Assembly (NCBI RefSeq): GCF_013407935.1
Contig: NZ_JACBZU010000001.1
Location: 310,001-374,000, forward strand
From: Allomuricauda sp. ARW1Y1
GTDB lineage: Bacteria; Bacteroidota; Bacteroidia; Flavobacteriales; Flavobacteriaceae
Length of the DNA stretch: 64,000 bases
Direction: 5' to 3'
The notes beneath the pieces were generated by a model. That model was not told the origin of the DNA and made no database searches. It saw nothing but the letters and a program-made list of their open reading frames with translations. A program made the translations under genes and the position numbers. The first letter of the stretch is position 1; the number at the start of each line of letters is the position of its first letter. Positions 43,415 to 52,641 of this stretch are shown here, one piece after another.

Positions 43415-44413
43415 ATGAAAGTAGCAGTCGTTGGAGCCACCGGAATGGTAGGCGAGGTTATGTTGAAAGTATTGGAAGAGCGCAACTTCCCTATTTCAGA
43501 ATTATTGTTGGTTGCCTCGGAGCGTTCCGTGGGCAAGAAGCTTACGTATAAGAACGAAGAGTACACCGTAATCGGATTGGCAGATGCTGTAGCCGCCCGT
43601 CCGGATATTGCCATTTTCTCGGCAGGGGGAGACACTTCGCTCGAATGGGCGCCCAAATTTGCCGAAGTCGGAACTACGGTTATCGATAATTCTTCGGCTT
43701 GGCGTATGGACCCCACCAAAAAATTGGTGGTACCCGAAATCAATGCCAATACACTCACCGCCAATGACAAGATCATCGCCAATCCCAATTGTTCCACTAT
43801 TCAGATGGTATTGGCCTTAGACCCATTGCACAAAAAATATCAAATGAAGCGCGTAGTGGTCTCCACCTATCAGTCCGTTTCAGGAACGGGAGTTAAGGCC
43901 GTTCAACAAATGGAAAACGAAGCCGCAGGCATCGAAGGTGAAATGGCTTACCCGTACCCCATCAACCGCAACGCCCTGCCGCATTGCGATGTATTCTTGG
44001 AAAACGGCTACACCAAGGAAGAGATGAAGCTCGCCCGAGAACCACAAAAAATATTGGACGACCGCACTTTTTCGGTTACCGCTACGGCAGTGCGCATCCC
44101 AACTGCTGGTGGACATTCCGAATCCGTAAACGTGGAGTTCCACAACGACTTTGACTTGGCCGAAGTCCGCCAGTTACTCAGCGAAACACCGGGTATTGTG
44201 GTACAGGACAACCCAGCAACCAACACCTATCCCATGCCCGCTTTTGCCAACGGAAGGGACGAGGTCTTTGTGGGCCGCATCCGACGGGACGAAACCCAAC
44301 CCAATACATTGAACATGTGGATTGTAGCGGACAACTTACGCAAAGGGGCCGCAACTAATGCCGTACAGATTGCAGAGTATGTTGTGGAGCACTTTAGTCC
44401 AAAAACAGTTTAA
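43415..44413 (+). CDS. asd: Aspartate-semialdehyde dehydrogenase
   Basis: Reduces aspartyl phosphate to the semialdehyde, branch point to lysine, threonine and methionine. 332 residues. NADP-binding loop GATGMVGEVML, catalytic cysteine about C126 in IANPNCSTIQM, histidine in GGHSESV. Preceded by a strong promoter. Its last 20 bp overlap the 3' end of the convergent small membrane gene. Confidence 0.97.
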   Translation: MKVAVVGATGMVGEVMLKVLEERNFPISELLLVASERSVGKKLTYKNEEYTVIGLADAVAARPDIAIFSAGGDTSLEWAPKFAEVGTTVIDNSSAWRMDPTKKLVVPEINANTLTANDKIIANPNCSTIQMVLALDPLHKKYQMKRVVVSTYQSVSGTGVKAVQQMENEAAGIEGEMAYPYPINRNALPHCDVFLENGYTKEEMKLAREPQKILDDRTFSVTATAVRIPTAGGHSESVNVEFHNDFDLAEVRQLLSETPGIVVQDNPATNTYPMPAFANGRDEVFVGRIRRDETQPNTLNMWIVADNLRKGAATNAVQIAEYVVEHFSPKTV

Positions 44414-44807
44414 AAAGTAGAGTGTCACCATAATGGTACACTGTTATGGTGTCACTATTAGCTTCTTTCTTAAATCTAAATTTAGGAACTACTTGCCTTA
44501 ACACATAATTTTCAGGGAGGTTGCTTTCGTAATTAGCGAAAGCTTTCATGTTTTGAATTGGGCTAATTAAAGGGGTTTCTCCATGAATTGCAATGCTATC
44601 TTGTAAAAGAAGAATTCCTTTTTGCGTTTTTTTTACTCTTTCAACCATTAAATCAACTTCCATATCTTTTGTAACCACCTTTGAATCATCAGATATAAAT
44701 TCATAGAAAATGATTGAAATGAAAAGCAAAAAAAGGACAGAAGCGAGCAATAGGCCAGTTTTTACTTCCTTGTAACTAATGTTCCTAAGTCTGTCTTCGA
44801 ATGTCAT
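44394..44807 (-). CDS. Single-pass membrane protein, unknown function
   Basis: 137 residues. Charged N-terminus (TFEDRLRNISYKEVK), one membrane segment (about 17-39, TGLLLASVLFLLFISIIFYEF), then a soluble part with no recognised domain. More A/T-rich than its neighbours. Overlaps the asd 3' end by 20 bp on the opposite strand. No gene shares its strand nearby. Confidence 0.65.
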   Translation of the reverse strand: MTFEDRLRNISYKEVKTGLLLASVLFLLFISIIFYEFISDDSKVVTKDMEVDLMVERVKKTQKGILLLQDSIAIHGETPLISPIQNMKAFANYESNLPENYVLRQVVPKFRFKKEANSDTITVYHYGDTLLFKLFLD

Positions 44808-44894
44808 CTGAAAGTTAAAAAACGTTAAGTGCTTTTTCTTTGCTAAAAATAGTCAATATTCATTGTATTTTTATCCGAATCAATCCTTGAAAAC

Positions 44895-47051
44895 ATGAAA
44901 AACATAAGTCTGTTGGCTGCTTTGGTTTTGTTTGCAGCCTGCCAGGAACAACCTAAAAAAAGAGAACCCATCACTGTGAACTATCCTACCACCAAAAAAG
45001 TTGACACCGTTGATAATTATTTTGGAACAGAGGTTCCCGACCCCTACCGCTGGTTGGAAGACGACCGCAGCGAGGAGACCGAAGCTTGGGTAAAAGAGCA
45101 AAACTCCGTCACCTTCGGGTATTTGGAAAAAATCCCTTTCCGCGAAGACCTTAAAAACCGTTTGGAAAAACTCTGGAACTACGAAAAAGTAGGATCACCT
45201 TTCAAAGAGGGCCACTACACCTACTATTACAAAAACAACGGCTTACAAAACCAATATGTGGTTTACCGTAAAAAGGATGGCGGCGAAGAAGAAGTCTTTT
45301 TGGACCCCAACACCTTTTCCGAGGACGGTACCACATCGCTGATGGGACTTAGTTTTACCAAGGACGGCTCCAAAGCGGCTTACCTCATCTCCGAAGGAGG
45401 AAGCGATTGGCGCAAGGGAATTGTCATCGATGCCGAATCCAAGGAAATTGTCGAGGACACCTTAGTGGACATCAAGTTCAGTGGTATTTCGTGGAAAGGA
45501 AACGATGGTTTCTTTTATTCCAGCTACGATAAGCCCGAAGGAAGCGAGCTTTCCGCAAAAACCGACCAACATAAATTGTATTATCACAAATTGGGAACGC
45601 CCCAGTCTGAGGATAAAATCATTTTTGGTGGCACACCAGAACAAAAGCACCGTTACGTAGGCGGTTCCGTTTCCGAAGACCAGAAGTATTTGTTCATTTC
45701 CGCTTCGGTGTCCACATCGGGCAACAAATTGTTTATGATGGACCTCTCCCAAGAGAATCCTGAATTGGTCACTATTCTGGACGACACCGATTCCGATACC
45801 TATGTAATCGATAACCAAGGTTCCACCCTGTACATGGTCACCAACCGTGAAGCACCCAACAAAAAAGTCGTGGTCGTGGATGCGGCCAACCCTACTCCAG
45901 ATAATTGGAAAGACCTGATTCCCGAAACAGAAAACGTGCTTACTGCAGGTACTGGCGGCGGCTATTTCTTTACCGAATATATGGTCGATGCCATTTCCAA
46001 AGTGCTTCAATATGATTACGAGGGTAACTTGGTCCGCGAGGTGGAACTCCCAGGTGTAGGAAGCGCAGGAGGCTTTGGCGGCAAAAAAGAGGACAAGGAA
46101 TTTTACTTCTCCTTCACCAATTACAACACACCGGGTTCTTTGTACAAATACAACGTAGAAACCGGGGAATATGAGCAATACTGGAAACCTCAAATTGACT
46201 TTAATCCCGATGATTATGAGTCCAAACAAGTATTCTACAACTCCAAGGATGGCACCAAAGTGCCCATGATCATCACCTACAAAAAAGGAACCGAATTGAA
46301 CGGCCAAAACCCGACCATTCTTTACGGCTATGGCGGTTTCAATATCAGTTTGACACCCTCCTTTAGCATTGTCAATGCCGTTTGGATGGAGCAGGGCGGT
46401 ATTTACGCCGTTCCTAACCTTAGAGGTGGTGGTGAATACGGTAAAAAATGGCATATTGCCGGAACCAAGCTTCAAAAACAGAATGTGTTTGATGACTTTA
46501 TAGCCGCAGCAGAGTATTTGATCGAGAACAACTACACTTCCAAGGAATACCTAGCCATCCGTGGAGGATCTAACGGAGGCCTGCTGGTGGGCGCCACCAT
46601 GACCCAGCGACCCGATTTGATGCAAGTAGCCTTGCCCGCGGTGGGTGTAATGGATATGCTCCGCTACCACACCTTTACCGCTGGTGCCGGATGGGCCTAC
46701 GATTACGGAACTTCCGAGGACAGTGAGGAAATGTTCAACTATATCAAAGGATATTCCCCTGTACACAATGTGAAGGAAGGTACGGCGTACCCGGCAACTT
46801 TGGTCACCACTGGAGATCACGATGACCGTGTAGTTCCAGCACACAGCTTCAAGTTCGCTGCAGAACTACAGGAAAAACAAGCTGGAGATCAGCCTACCCT
46901 TATCCGAATCGAGACCAATGCCGGTCACGGAGCGGGAACCCCTGTGAGCAAAACCATCGAGCAATATGCCGATATTTTCGGGTTTACCTTTTTTAATATG
47001 GGGTACGATGAGCTTCCTAACCAGGCCGTGCTCAAAGAGTTTAAGGATTGA
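44895..47051 (+). CDS. Prolyl oligopeptidase family serine peptidase (S9), lipoprotein
   Basis: 718 residues. Lipoprotein signal peptide [16 protein letters not shown] with cysteine at 16, so likely periplasmic or outer-membrane bound. N-terminal beta-propeller (about 40-420), C-terminal hydrolase fold with serine in [11 protein letters not shown] (about 559), aspartate in GDHDDRVVP (about 643) and histidine in NAGHGAGTP (about 678). Cleaves after proline in short peptides. Confidence 0.95.
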   Translation: MKNISLLAALVLFAACQEQPKKREPITVNYPTTKKVDTVDNYFGTEVPDPYRWLEDDRSEETEAWVKEQNSVTFGYLEKIPFREDLKNRLEKLWNYEKVGSPFKEGHYTYYYKNNGLQNQYVVYRKKDGGEEEVFLDPNTFSEDGTTSLMGLSFTKDGSKAAYLISEGGSDWRKGIVIDAESKEIVEDTLVDIKFSGISWKGNDGFFYSSYDKPEGSELSAKTDQHKLYYHKLGTPQSEDKIIFGGTPEQKHRYVGGSVSEDQKYLFISASVSTSGNKLFMMDLSQENPELVTILDDTDSDTYVIDNQGSTLYMVTNREAPNKKVVVVDAANPTPDNWKDLIPETENVLTAGTGGGYFFTEYMVDAISKVLQYDYEGNLVREVELPGVGSAGGFGGKKEDKEFYFSFTNYNTPGSLYKYNVETGEYEQYWKPQIDFNPDDYESKQVFYNSKDGTKVPMIITYKKGTELNGQNPTILYGYGGFNISLTPSFSIVNAVWMEQGGIYAVPNLRGGGEYGKKWHIAGTKLQKQNVFDDFIAAAEYLIENNYTSKEYLAIRGGSNGGLLVGATMTQRPDLMQVALPAVGVMDMLRYHTFTAGAGWAYDYGTSEDSEEMFNYIKGYSPVHNVKEGTAYPATLVTTGDHDDRVVPAHSFKFAAELQEKQAGDQPTLIRIETNAGHGAGTPVSKTIEQYADIFGFTFFNMGYDELPNQAVLKEFKD

Positions 47052-47065
47052 TTCATCAACATAAT

Positions 47066-47135
47066 GTCAGTTCGAGCGCAGTCGAGAACAAAACACATGC
47101 AAACCAATTTAGGTTTCGACTGCGCTCAACCTGAC
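47066..47135. repeat. Paired intergenic palindrome element (TCGAG type)
   Basis: GTCAGTTCGAGCGCAGTCGAG on the left and TTTCGACTGCGCTCAACCTGAC on the right, inverted copies about 28 bp apart. Between the S9 peptidase and the ABC ATPase; may end the S9 transcript. Confidence 0.7.
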
Positions 47136-47167
47136 ATTTTTTTTTGACAGATGAGCCATTTATTTTT

Positions 47168-48163
47168 ATGCTAAAAGTCCAAGTACATTCTTTCGGGTAT
47201 CAAGACCAACCCATTTTACAGGATATCGCTTTTGAAGTGGCCCCGGGGGAGCATGTGGCCCTGATGGGCGAAAGCGGCTCGGGAAAAAGCACCCTGCTCA
47301 AAATTATCTACGGTCTCCTTCATGTGGAAGAAGGTTCTGTTTTTTGGGGCGATACAGAAGCGCTTGGCCCCAATTTCAATTTGGTTCCCGGCGAACCTTA
47401 CATGAAATATCTGGCACAGGATTTTGATTTGATGCCGTTCATTTCCGTTGAGGAAAACATCGGTCAGTTTCTTTCCGTTTTTGAACGCGAGACCCATCAA
47501 GAGCGTATTGATGAGCTACTTGATTTGATTGAGATGAAGTCTTTTGCAAAAACAAAGGTCAAGTTTTTGAGTGGCGGACAACAGCAGCGGGTTGCCTTGG
47601 CGCGAGTATTGGCACAAGAACCGGAAATCCTCCTTTTGGACGAACCGTTCGGGCATATCGATAATTTTAAGCGGCTCTCCCTCCGAAGGAATCTCTTTTT
47701 ATATCTCAAAAAACAGGGCATTACCGTGCTCACCGCAAGCCATGATCCCAATGATGTACTGCCCTTTGCCGAACGCACCCTAATTATGGAACAAGGACAG
47801 ATCATTGCCAACGAGAACACACAAGAACTCTATCTAAACCCGCCCAACTATTACACCGCATCCTTATTTGGACAGGTGAACAAGGTTCCCATGAAGTTAT
47901 TAAAATCCTATTCCGAGATCGATAGGGATGTCCTTGTTTATCCGCATGAATTCAAATTTTCCGATTCTTCGGGCTTACGAGTGGAGGTTATCCATTCCTT
48001 TTTTAAAGGGAGTCATTACCTCAACGAAAGTAAAGCTGAAGATGGTACCCTTCTTTTCTTCAATTCTGACAAAGAACAAAGTCCCGGGTCAACCCTTTTT
48101 CTTAATGTATCTTTGAATACCATCAACAAAAGGCTCCAAGTTGGACAAAAAACAGATACATAG
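47168..48163 (+). CDS. ABC transporter ATP-binding protein
   Basis: 331 residues from MLKVQVHSFGYQD; the TTG at 47144 is an unlikely start. Walker A GESGSGKST, signature LSGGQQQRVALAR, Walker B ILLLDEPFGH. A C-terminal extension (about 240-331) resembles the TOBE-type regulatory part of importer ATPases such as PotA, but no permease or binding protein is nearby. The last 23 bp overlap the ArfB-like gene. Confidence 0.9.
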   Translation: MLKVQVHSFGYQDQPILQDIAFEVAPGEHVALMGESGSGKSTLLKIIYGLLHVEEGSVFWGDTEALGPNFNLVPGEPYMKYLAQDFDLMPFISVEENIGQFLSVFERETHQERIDELLDLIEMKSFAKTKVKFLSGGQQQRVALARVLAQEPEILLLDEPFGHIDNFKRLSLRRNLFLYLKKQGITVLTASHDPNDVLPFAERTLIMEQGQIIANENTQELYLNPPNYYTASLFGQVNKVPMKLLKSYSEIDRDVLVYPHEFKFSDSSGLRVEVIHSFFKGSHYLNESKAEDGTLLFFNSDKEQSPGSTLFLNVSLNTINKRLQVGQKTDT

Positions 48164-48548
48164 GGAACTTCAGTTTAAGGCCATGCGAAGCAGCGGGGCC
48201 GGAGGCCAACATGTGAATAAGGTTTCGTCCAAGGTAGAGCTCACGTTCAACATTCCCGAGTCGGAAGGGCTATCTGACAGGGAAAAAGAACGGCTGCTCC
48301 TTAAATTACAATCCCGTTTAACCAACGATGGGGCTTTGATGCTGCAATGCGACGAAGCCCGCAGCCAGCACAGGAACAAGGATTTGGTTGTAAAACGTTT
48401 TTTTGACGTCCTGAAAAATGCTCTTGTGGTTCCCAAAAAACGGAAACCTACGCGCCCCACAAAATCTTCACAAGAAAAACGGCTAAAGACCAAAAAGCGA
48501 ACCGCCGAGAAAAAAGCATCCCGCAAGAATCCTAACTTGGACCGATAG
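48141..48548 (+). CDS. ArfB-like peptidyl-tRNA hydrolase (ribosome rescue)
   Basis: 135 residues. The GGQ release motif is in MRSSGAGGQHVNKVSSKVEL, and the lysine/arginine-rich tail (KKRKPTRPTKSSQEKRLKTKKR) is the part that enters the empty mRNA channel in ArfB. It frees stalled ribosomes by hydrolysing the peptidyl-tRNA bond. TTG start at 48141 inside the ABC gene (23-bp overlap, other frame). Confidence 0.9.
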   Translation: MDKKQIHRELQFKAMRSSGAGGQHVNKVSSKVELTFNIPESEGLSDREKERLLLKLQSRLTNDGALMLQCDEARSQHRNKDLVVKRFFDVLKNALVVPKKRKPTRPTKSSQEKRLKTKKRTAEKKASRKNPNLDR

Positions 48549-48681
48549 CTTTCGCTCAACCACCTCTCTACCAACAGGATACCAAATTAAAAATGTTATT
48601 TAAACACAATTCAAAAGCAAGGGATTTAATATACTCGGCTCAATTGCTTAATTTTCAGTCAAATTATAACTAATTCAAAAA

Positions 48682-51297
48682 ATGATTTCTAAAACAGCAA
48701 ACCTCAAAACATGGCTGCTCTCCGCAGCGATGTGTTTGTCTTGCGCCGCGTTTTCCGTGGCACAGAATGTTCCCTCCCCCGAAGATGTTTACGGATTCAA
48801 GGTGGGAGCCGACTACAAACTGGCCGATTACTCCCAGATTGAAGATTACTTGTCAAAATTGGATGCAGCTTCCAACCGAGTGAAAAAAATCGAAATTGGA
48901 GAAACCGTATTGGGCCGTAAAATGTACCTCCTGTTCATTTCTACAGAAGAAAATCTTGCACAATTGGATAAGTGGAAGGACATCAGCACCAAATTGGCCA
49001 GTGTACAGGTCAACGATGACGAAGCCGTTCGCCTTTCCCAAGAAGGTAAGGCGATCGTTTGGGTCGATGGGGGCATGCACTCCACCGAATTGGCCCATGG
49101 GCAGATGACCTCGGAACTGGCCTATACCCTGGCCACCTCCGAAACCGAAGAAATGAAAAAAATCAGGGAAAATGTGATTACGCTATTGATGCCCGTAATG
49201 AATCCCGACGGTTTGGATATCGTGGTGGACTGGTACCGCAAAAATCTGGGCACGCCCTACGAAACCTCCCGTCCCCCAATTTTGTATCACTACTACATGG
49301 GTCACGATAACAACCGGGATTGGTTTATGAACATTATGCCCGAGACCTATAATGTGACCAAGATATTGTACAACGAATGGTATCCCCAGATTGTGTACAA
49401 TCACCACCAGTCGTCCCCATCTTGGACCAAAATTTCGTTGCCCCCCTACGCGGACCCTGTGAATCCTAGGATTCATCCGGCCATTACCGCTGGCGTTAGC
49501 GAAGTGGGCTCTGCCATGACCAAGCGTTTTTCCTTGGAAAACATGCCTGGTGCCATCGCTGACAACTTTTACACCATGTTCTGGAACGGCGGTGGACGTA
49601 CCGTACCTTACTATCACAACATGATCGGTATCTTGACCGAAACTGGACATACCACACCGACCCCAAGATTCTATGATCCGGAAAAACTTCCGAAAACCGT
49701 TGCAGGAGGCACCCCTACTGATGGTACCGACATTATGTACCCTGACCCATGGAAAGGTGGTGAATCCCATTTTCGCGACGCTGTGGACTATATGTTGACT
49801 GCGACTTGGGCCACGTTGGACCTTGCCGCAGACCGGAAGAGCAATTACCTGTACAACATCTATAAAATGGGTAAATCGGCCGTAGAAAAAGGCAAGAATG
49901 GAGATTTGTTTGCCTATGTTATTGGCAAAGAGCAATGGGATTCCTTTGAAGCGGTGAACTTGGTAAACGTCCTGCTCCAAGGCGGAATTGAAGTGGAAAG
50001 AGCCACCAAGGACTTTACCGTAAACGGCAAAGATTATGAAGAAGGATCTTACGTCATCTACACCGCACAGGCCTTTAGGCCTTATTTGTTGGACCTCATG
50101 GAAAAACAGGACTACCCTACCCGTTTTCAATATCCGGGGGGACCACCAGACACCCCCTACGATCTGGCCGGATGGACATTGCCTATGCAAATGGGAATCG
50201 ATGTGGATAGGGTTGCCGAATCATTCAACGTACAAACCGAGAAAGTTACAGGGCTTGTGTCCTATTACGAAGGTGATGTAAATAGAAACGGCTCCTTTGG
50301 CTATGCATTGAGTGCCAACACCAATGCTGCCGTGGTCGCTACCAACAAAGTGTTAAAGGCAGGCGGAACAGCTTATAAAAGCATGACGGAATTCAAAGCG
50401 GGAAAAACAACCATGCCCGCTGGATCCTATATTGTTTCCGGAGACAAAGAGCTGATGGAATCCTTGGCCCAAGAGTACGGCCTTGAGTTTACCGGACTTG
50501 CTGCCAAACCCGAAGTACAACTGAAAAAAATCCATTTGCCCAAAGTAGGGCTCTACAAATCTTGGGTGGCCAATATGGACGAAGGGTGGACCCGTTATAT
50601 CATGGATGAATACGAGTTTGATATGGATACCTTGCACGATGCGGATATCAAAACCAGAGACTTGTCTCAATATGATGCCATTATCATCCCTTCACAACGG
50701 CCAAGTTCCATTTTGCATGGACACAGTAATTTGAGCATGCCTGAAAAATTCACGGGAGGTATCGGATTAAAAGGTTCGGTGAAGTTGAGCGATTATGTGG
50801 ATGAAGGAGGCACTTTGATCGCGTTCGATGAAGCCAGTGATTTTGTGATTGAACAGTTTGGCCTTCCCTTGCGCAATGCAGTGGCCAATGCCGACAGCAA
50901 CGATTTCTTTATTCCCGGTTCCTTGATCAAGGCTGGCGTGGATACCACACATCCGCTTGCTTTTGGCATGAAGGATACGGTTGCTGTTTCTTTTAACCGA
51001 AGTAGGGCCTTCTCCATCGACAAACAGCGAAAAACAGGTGAAGGCGGTACGGAAGAAATTGCCGACGCTCCTGAACCCGATGTAGAGGTAATTGCCACCT
51101 ATGCTGCCAAAGACCTTTTGATGAGCGGTTGGGCCATGGGCGAAGACAGGTATATCGCCAAAAAACCCGCCATGGTAAAAGCCAAGTACGGGAAAGGTTC
51201 TGCTGTTTTGTTTGCGTTCCGTCCCCAATTTAGGGCACAGCCACGCGGTACTTTTAAATTGATCTTTAATGCAATTTATGAAGGTGCTTCGGAGTAA
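48682..51297 (+). CDS. Exported M14-family zinc carboxypeptidase-like protein
   Basis: 871 residues with signal peptide ending ...SVAQ (about 28). The zinc motif HxxE is in GGMHSTELAHG (about H133, E136) and the third histidine is probably in YNHHQSS. Residue pattern HDNNRDWF is typical of the family. A long C-terminal part (about 480-871) of unknown function follows. Family members remove C-terminal residues from peptides; the natural target here is unknown. Confidence 0.9.
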   Translation: MISKTANLKTWLLSAAMCLSCAAFSVAQNVPSPEDVYGFKVGADYKLADYSQIEDYLSKLDAASNRVKKIEIGETVLGRKMYLLFISTEENLAQLDKWKDISTKLASVQVNDDEAVRLSQEGKAIVWVDGGMHSTELAHGQMTSELAYTLATSETEEMKKIRENVITLLMPVMNPDGLDIVVDWYRKNLGTPYETSRPPILYHYYMGHDNNRDWFMNIMPETYNVTKILYNEWYPQIVYNHHQSSPSWTKISLPPYADPVNPRIHPAITAGVSEVGSAMTKRFSLENMPGAIADNFYTMFWNGGGRTVPYYHNMIGILTETGHTTPTPRFYDPEKLPKTVAGGTPTDGTDIMYPDPWKGGESHFRDAVDYMLTATWATLDLAADRKSNYLYNIYKMGKSAVEKGKNGDLFAYVIGKEQWDSFEAVNLVNVLLQGGIEVERATKDFTVNGKDYEEGSYVIYTAQAFRPYLLDLMEKQDYPTRFQYPGGPPDTPYDLAGWTLPMQMGIDVDRVAESFNVQTEKVTGLVSYYEGDVNRNGSFGYALSANTNAAVVATNKVLKAGGTAYKSMTEFKAGKTTMPAGSYIVSGDKELMESLAQEYGLEFTGLAAKPEVQLKKIHLPKVGLYKSWVANMDEGWTRYIMDEYEFDMDTLHDADIKTRDLSQYDAIIIPSQRPSSILHGHSNLSMPEKFTGGIGLKGSVKLSDYVDEGGTLIAFDEASDFVIEQFGLPLRNAVANADSNDFFIPGSLIKAGVDTTHPLAFGMKDTVAVSFNRSRAFSIDKQRKTGEGGTEEIADAPEPDVEVIATYAAKDLLMSGWAMGEDRYIAKKPAMVKAKYGKGSAVLFAFRPQFRAQPRGTFKLIFNAIYEGASE

Positions 51298-51320
51298 AAG
51301 AACATCTTAATGTATAAAGG

Positions 51321-51349
51321 AAAGCCGCATCCAATTGGATGCGGCTTTT
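51321..51349 (+). terminator. Terminator of the M14 peptidase gene
   Basis: AAAGCCGCATCC AATT GGATGCGGCTTTT hairpin, 24 bp past the stop codon. Confidence 0.85.
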
Positions 51350-51618
51350 CTTATGGGATATTTAAATCATTTCAAAAAGTTATCAATCATTCAATTATTC
51401 ATATCATTTGTCAAAAAGTAGATTTATCTAATGATTTTCGCTAAGCTTTAGTGAATTTTACCAATTCCTTTGGAGTTATTAACTGGATTCCATAGTTGTC
51501 AACAATCAAATTGTTGAGTATCTGTGGAAAACGCCCATGCTCTTTTGGTCATTCAACCGCCTGAATACTATAATTTTACTTTATCAAATAAATAAGGACT
51601 GCGCGCACAGTCCTTAAA

Positions 51619-51692
51619 AGCTCCGTAGCTCAATTGCATAGAGCAATGCTGAACGAAGGCATAGGTTGCAGGTTGGAATCCAGTCGGAGCTA
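51619..51692 (+). tRNA. tRNA-Arg(ACG)-like gene with unusual loops
   Basis: 74 nt folding as a cloverleaf: acceptor AGCTCCG/CGGAGCT (7 bp), D-stem GCTC/GAGC, anticodon stem ATGCT/GGCAT, variable AGGTT, T-stem GCAGG/CCAGT with one A-A mismatch, discriminator A. The anticodon loop reads GAACGAA (ACG at 34-36) but the invariant U33 is A. D-loop G18-G19 is G-C and T-loop TTCGAAT is TTGGAAT, so the 19-56 pair is swapped. Either a decayed tRNA-Arg or a tRNA-like RNA. A GGACTG/CAGTCC hairpin (51590-51613) precedes it. Confidence 0.5.
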
Positions 51693-51700
51693 CTTAAAGA

Positions 51701-51730
51701 GGGAGGAAAGTTTTCCTCCCTTTTCTATTT
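51701..51730 (+). terminator. Terminator of the tRNA-like gene
   Basis: Perfect GGGAGGAAA..TTTCCTCCC stem followed by TTTTCTATTT, 8 nt after the tRNA-like 3' end. It indicates a discrete short transcript. Confidence 0.8.
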
Positions 51731-51817
51731 ATAAAGATAGAGAAAAGTGTTTTTATCCTTAAACTCATTTTATTACAAATATGAACAAATTGATGTTTGA
51801 TCGATATTAACAGTTAT

Positions 51818-52573
51818 CTATCTAAACAATATCGCCGCAGCGCCAATGGCGGTGACAATCAAAATAAAGCGTTTGTAATTTTTCTCGTTGATTTTCTTCA
51901 CCAGAAAAACACCCAACAACAACCCAACAAAAATAGCAGGGAGCAATCGCAAGTTGATCAGCAGACTTTCCACGGTAATCGTTTTCCAAACAAAAACGTG
52001 AAAGGGCATTTTAAAAAGGTTGGTGATAAAAAACAGCCAAGCGGCAGTGCCCACAAACTCGTTTTTGGGCAAGCGCATCGCCAAAAAGAAAATATTGGTG
52101 AACGCTCCTGCCAAGTTTCCGATCATGGTGCATACTCCCGATAAAATCCCCATGGAACCCGAAAACAGCCAATGGGTGGGCACCTTTTTTGATTTTCGTC
52201 GGTCCCAAAACACCAGCATGCCCAAGCTAATGAAAATCACCACCACCATGGCCCATTTAAATTCGCGCTCGGGAAGGTCTTTTCCGATCAAGACCCCGAT
52301 AAGGATACCTAAAATCATCCAAGGCAAAAACCGCAGAATATATTTCCATTGGGTGTGTCGGTTGTAATAGATCACTGCAAACGTATCTCCTACAATCAAC
52401 AATGGGATAAAAAGCCCCGTAGAAGCCTTGGAACCGAACGCCAACGCCATCAAAGTCACATTAAAAATGGACATTCCCTTGAGTCCCGCTTTGGAAACCC
52501 CCATCAAAAAAACTGCGGTGGCGGCCATGGTCCATGCGGCTACGGAAATATCTGAGAAAGCGGAAAGAAACAT
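51818..52573 (-). CDS. TauE/SafE-family membrane transporter
   Basis: 251 residues with about seven to eight membrane segments (LKGMSIFNVTLMALAFGSK; LSGVCTMIGNLAGAFTN region). The family exports sulfite, sulfoacetate or other organic anions; the substrate here is not known. Monocistronic, 69 bp divergent from the SSS transporter. Confidence 0.87.
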   Translation of the reverse strand: MFLSAFSDISVAAWTMAATAVFLMGVSKAGLKGMSIFNVTLMALAFGSKASTGLFIPLLIVGDTFAVIYYNRHTQWKYILRFLPWMILGILIGVLIGKDLPEREFKWAMVVVIFISLGMLVFWDRRKSKKVPTHWLFSGSMGILSGVCTMIGNLAGAFTNIFFLAMRLPKNEFVGTAAWLFFITNLFKMPFHVFVWKTITVESLLINLRLLPAIFVGLLLGVFLVKKINEKNYKRFILIVTAIGAAAILFR

Positions 52574-52641
52574 GAAGACTTTTTACAGGTTCACAAAAGT
52601 AACCCAAAAAACCTATCTTTAACTCCAACCAAACTAAACAA

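Noticed and set aside
45462-46475. 337-residue minus-strand ORF
   Set aside because: Lies wholly inside the S9 peptidase gene, which has full catalytic motifs; composition is that of an antisense frame.
49183-50190. 335-residue minus-strand ORF
   Set aside because: Antisense shadow of the M14 peptidase gene, rich in H, R and V with no domain pattern.
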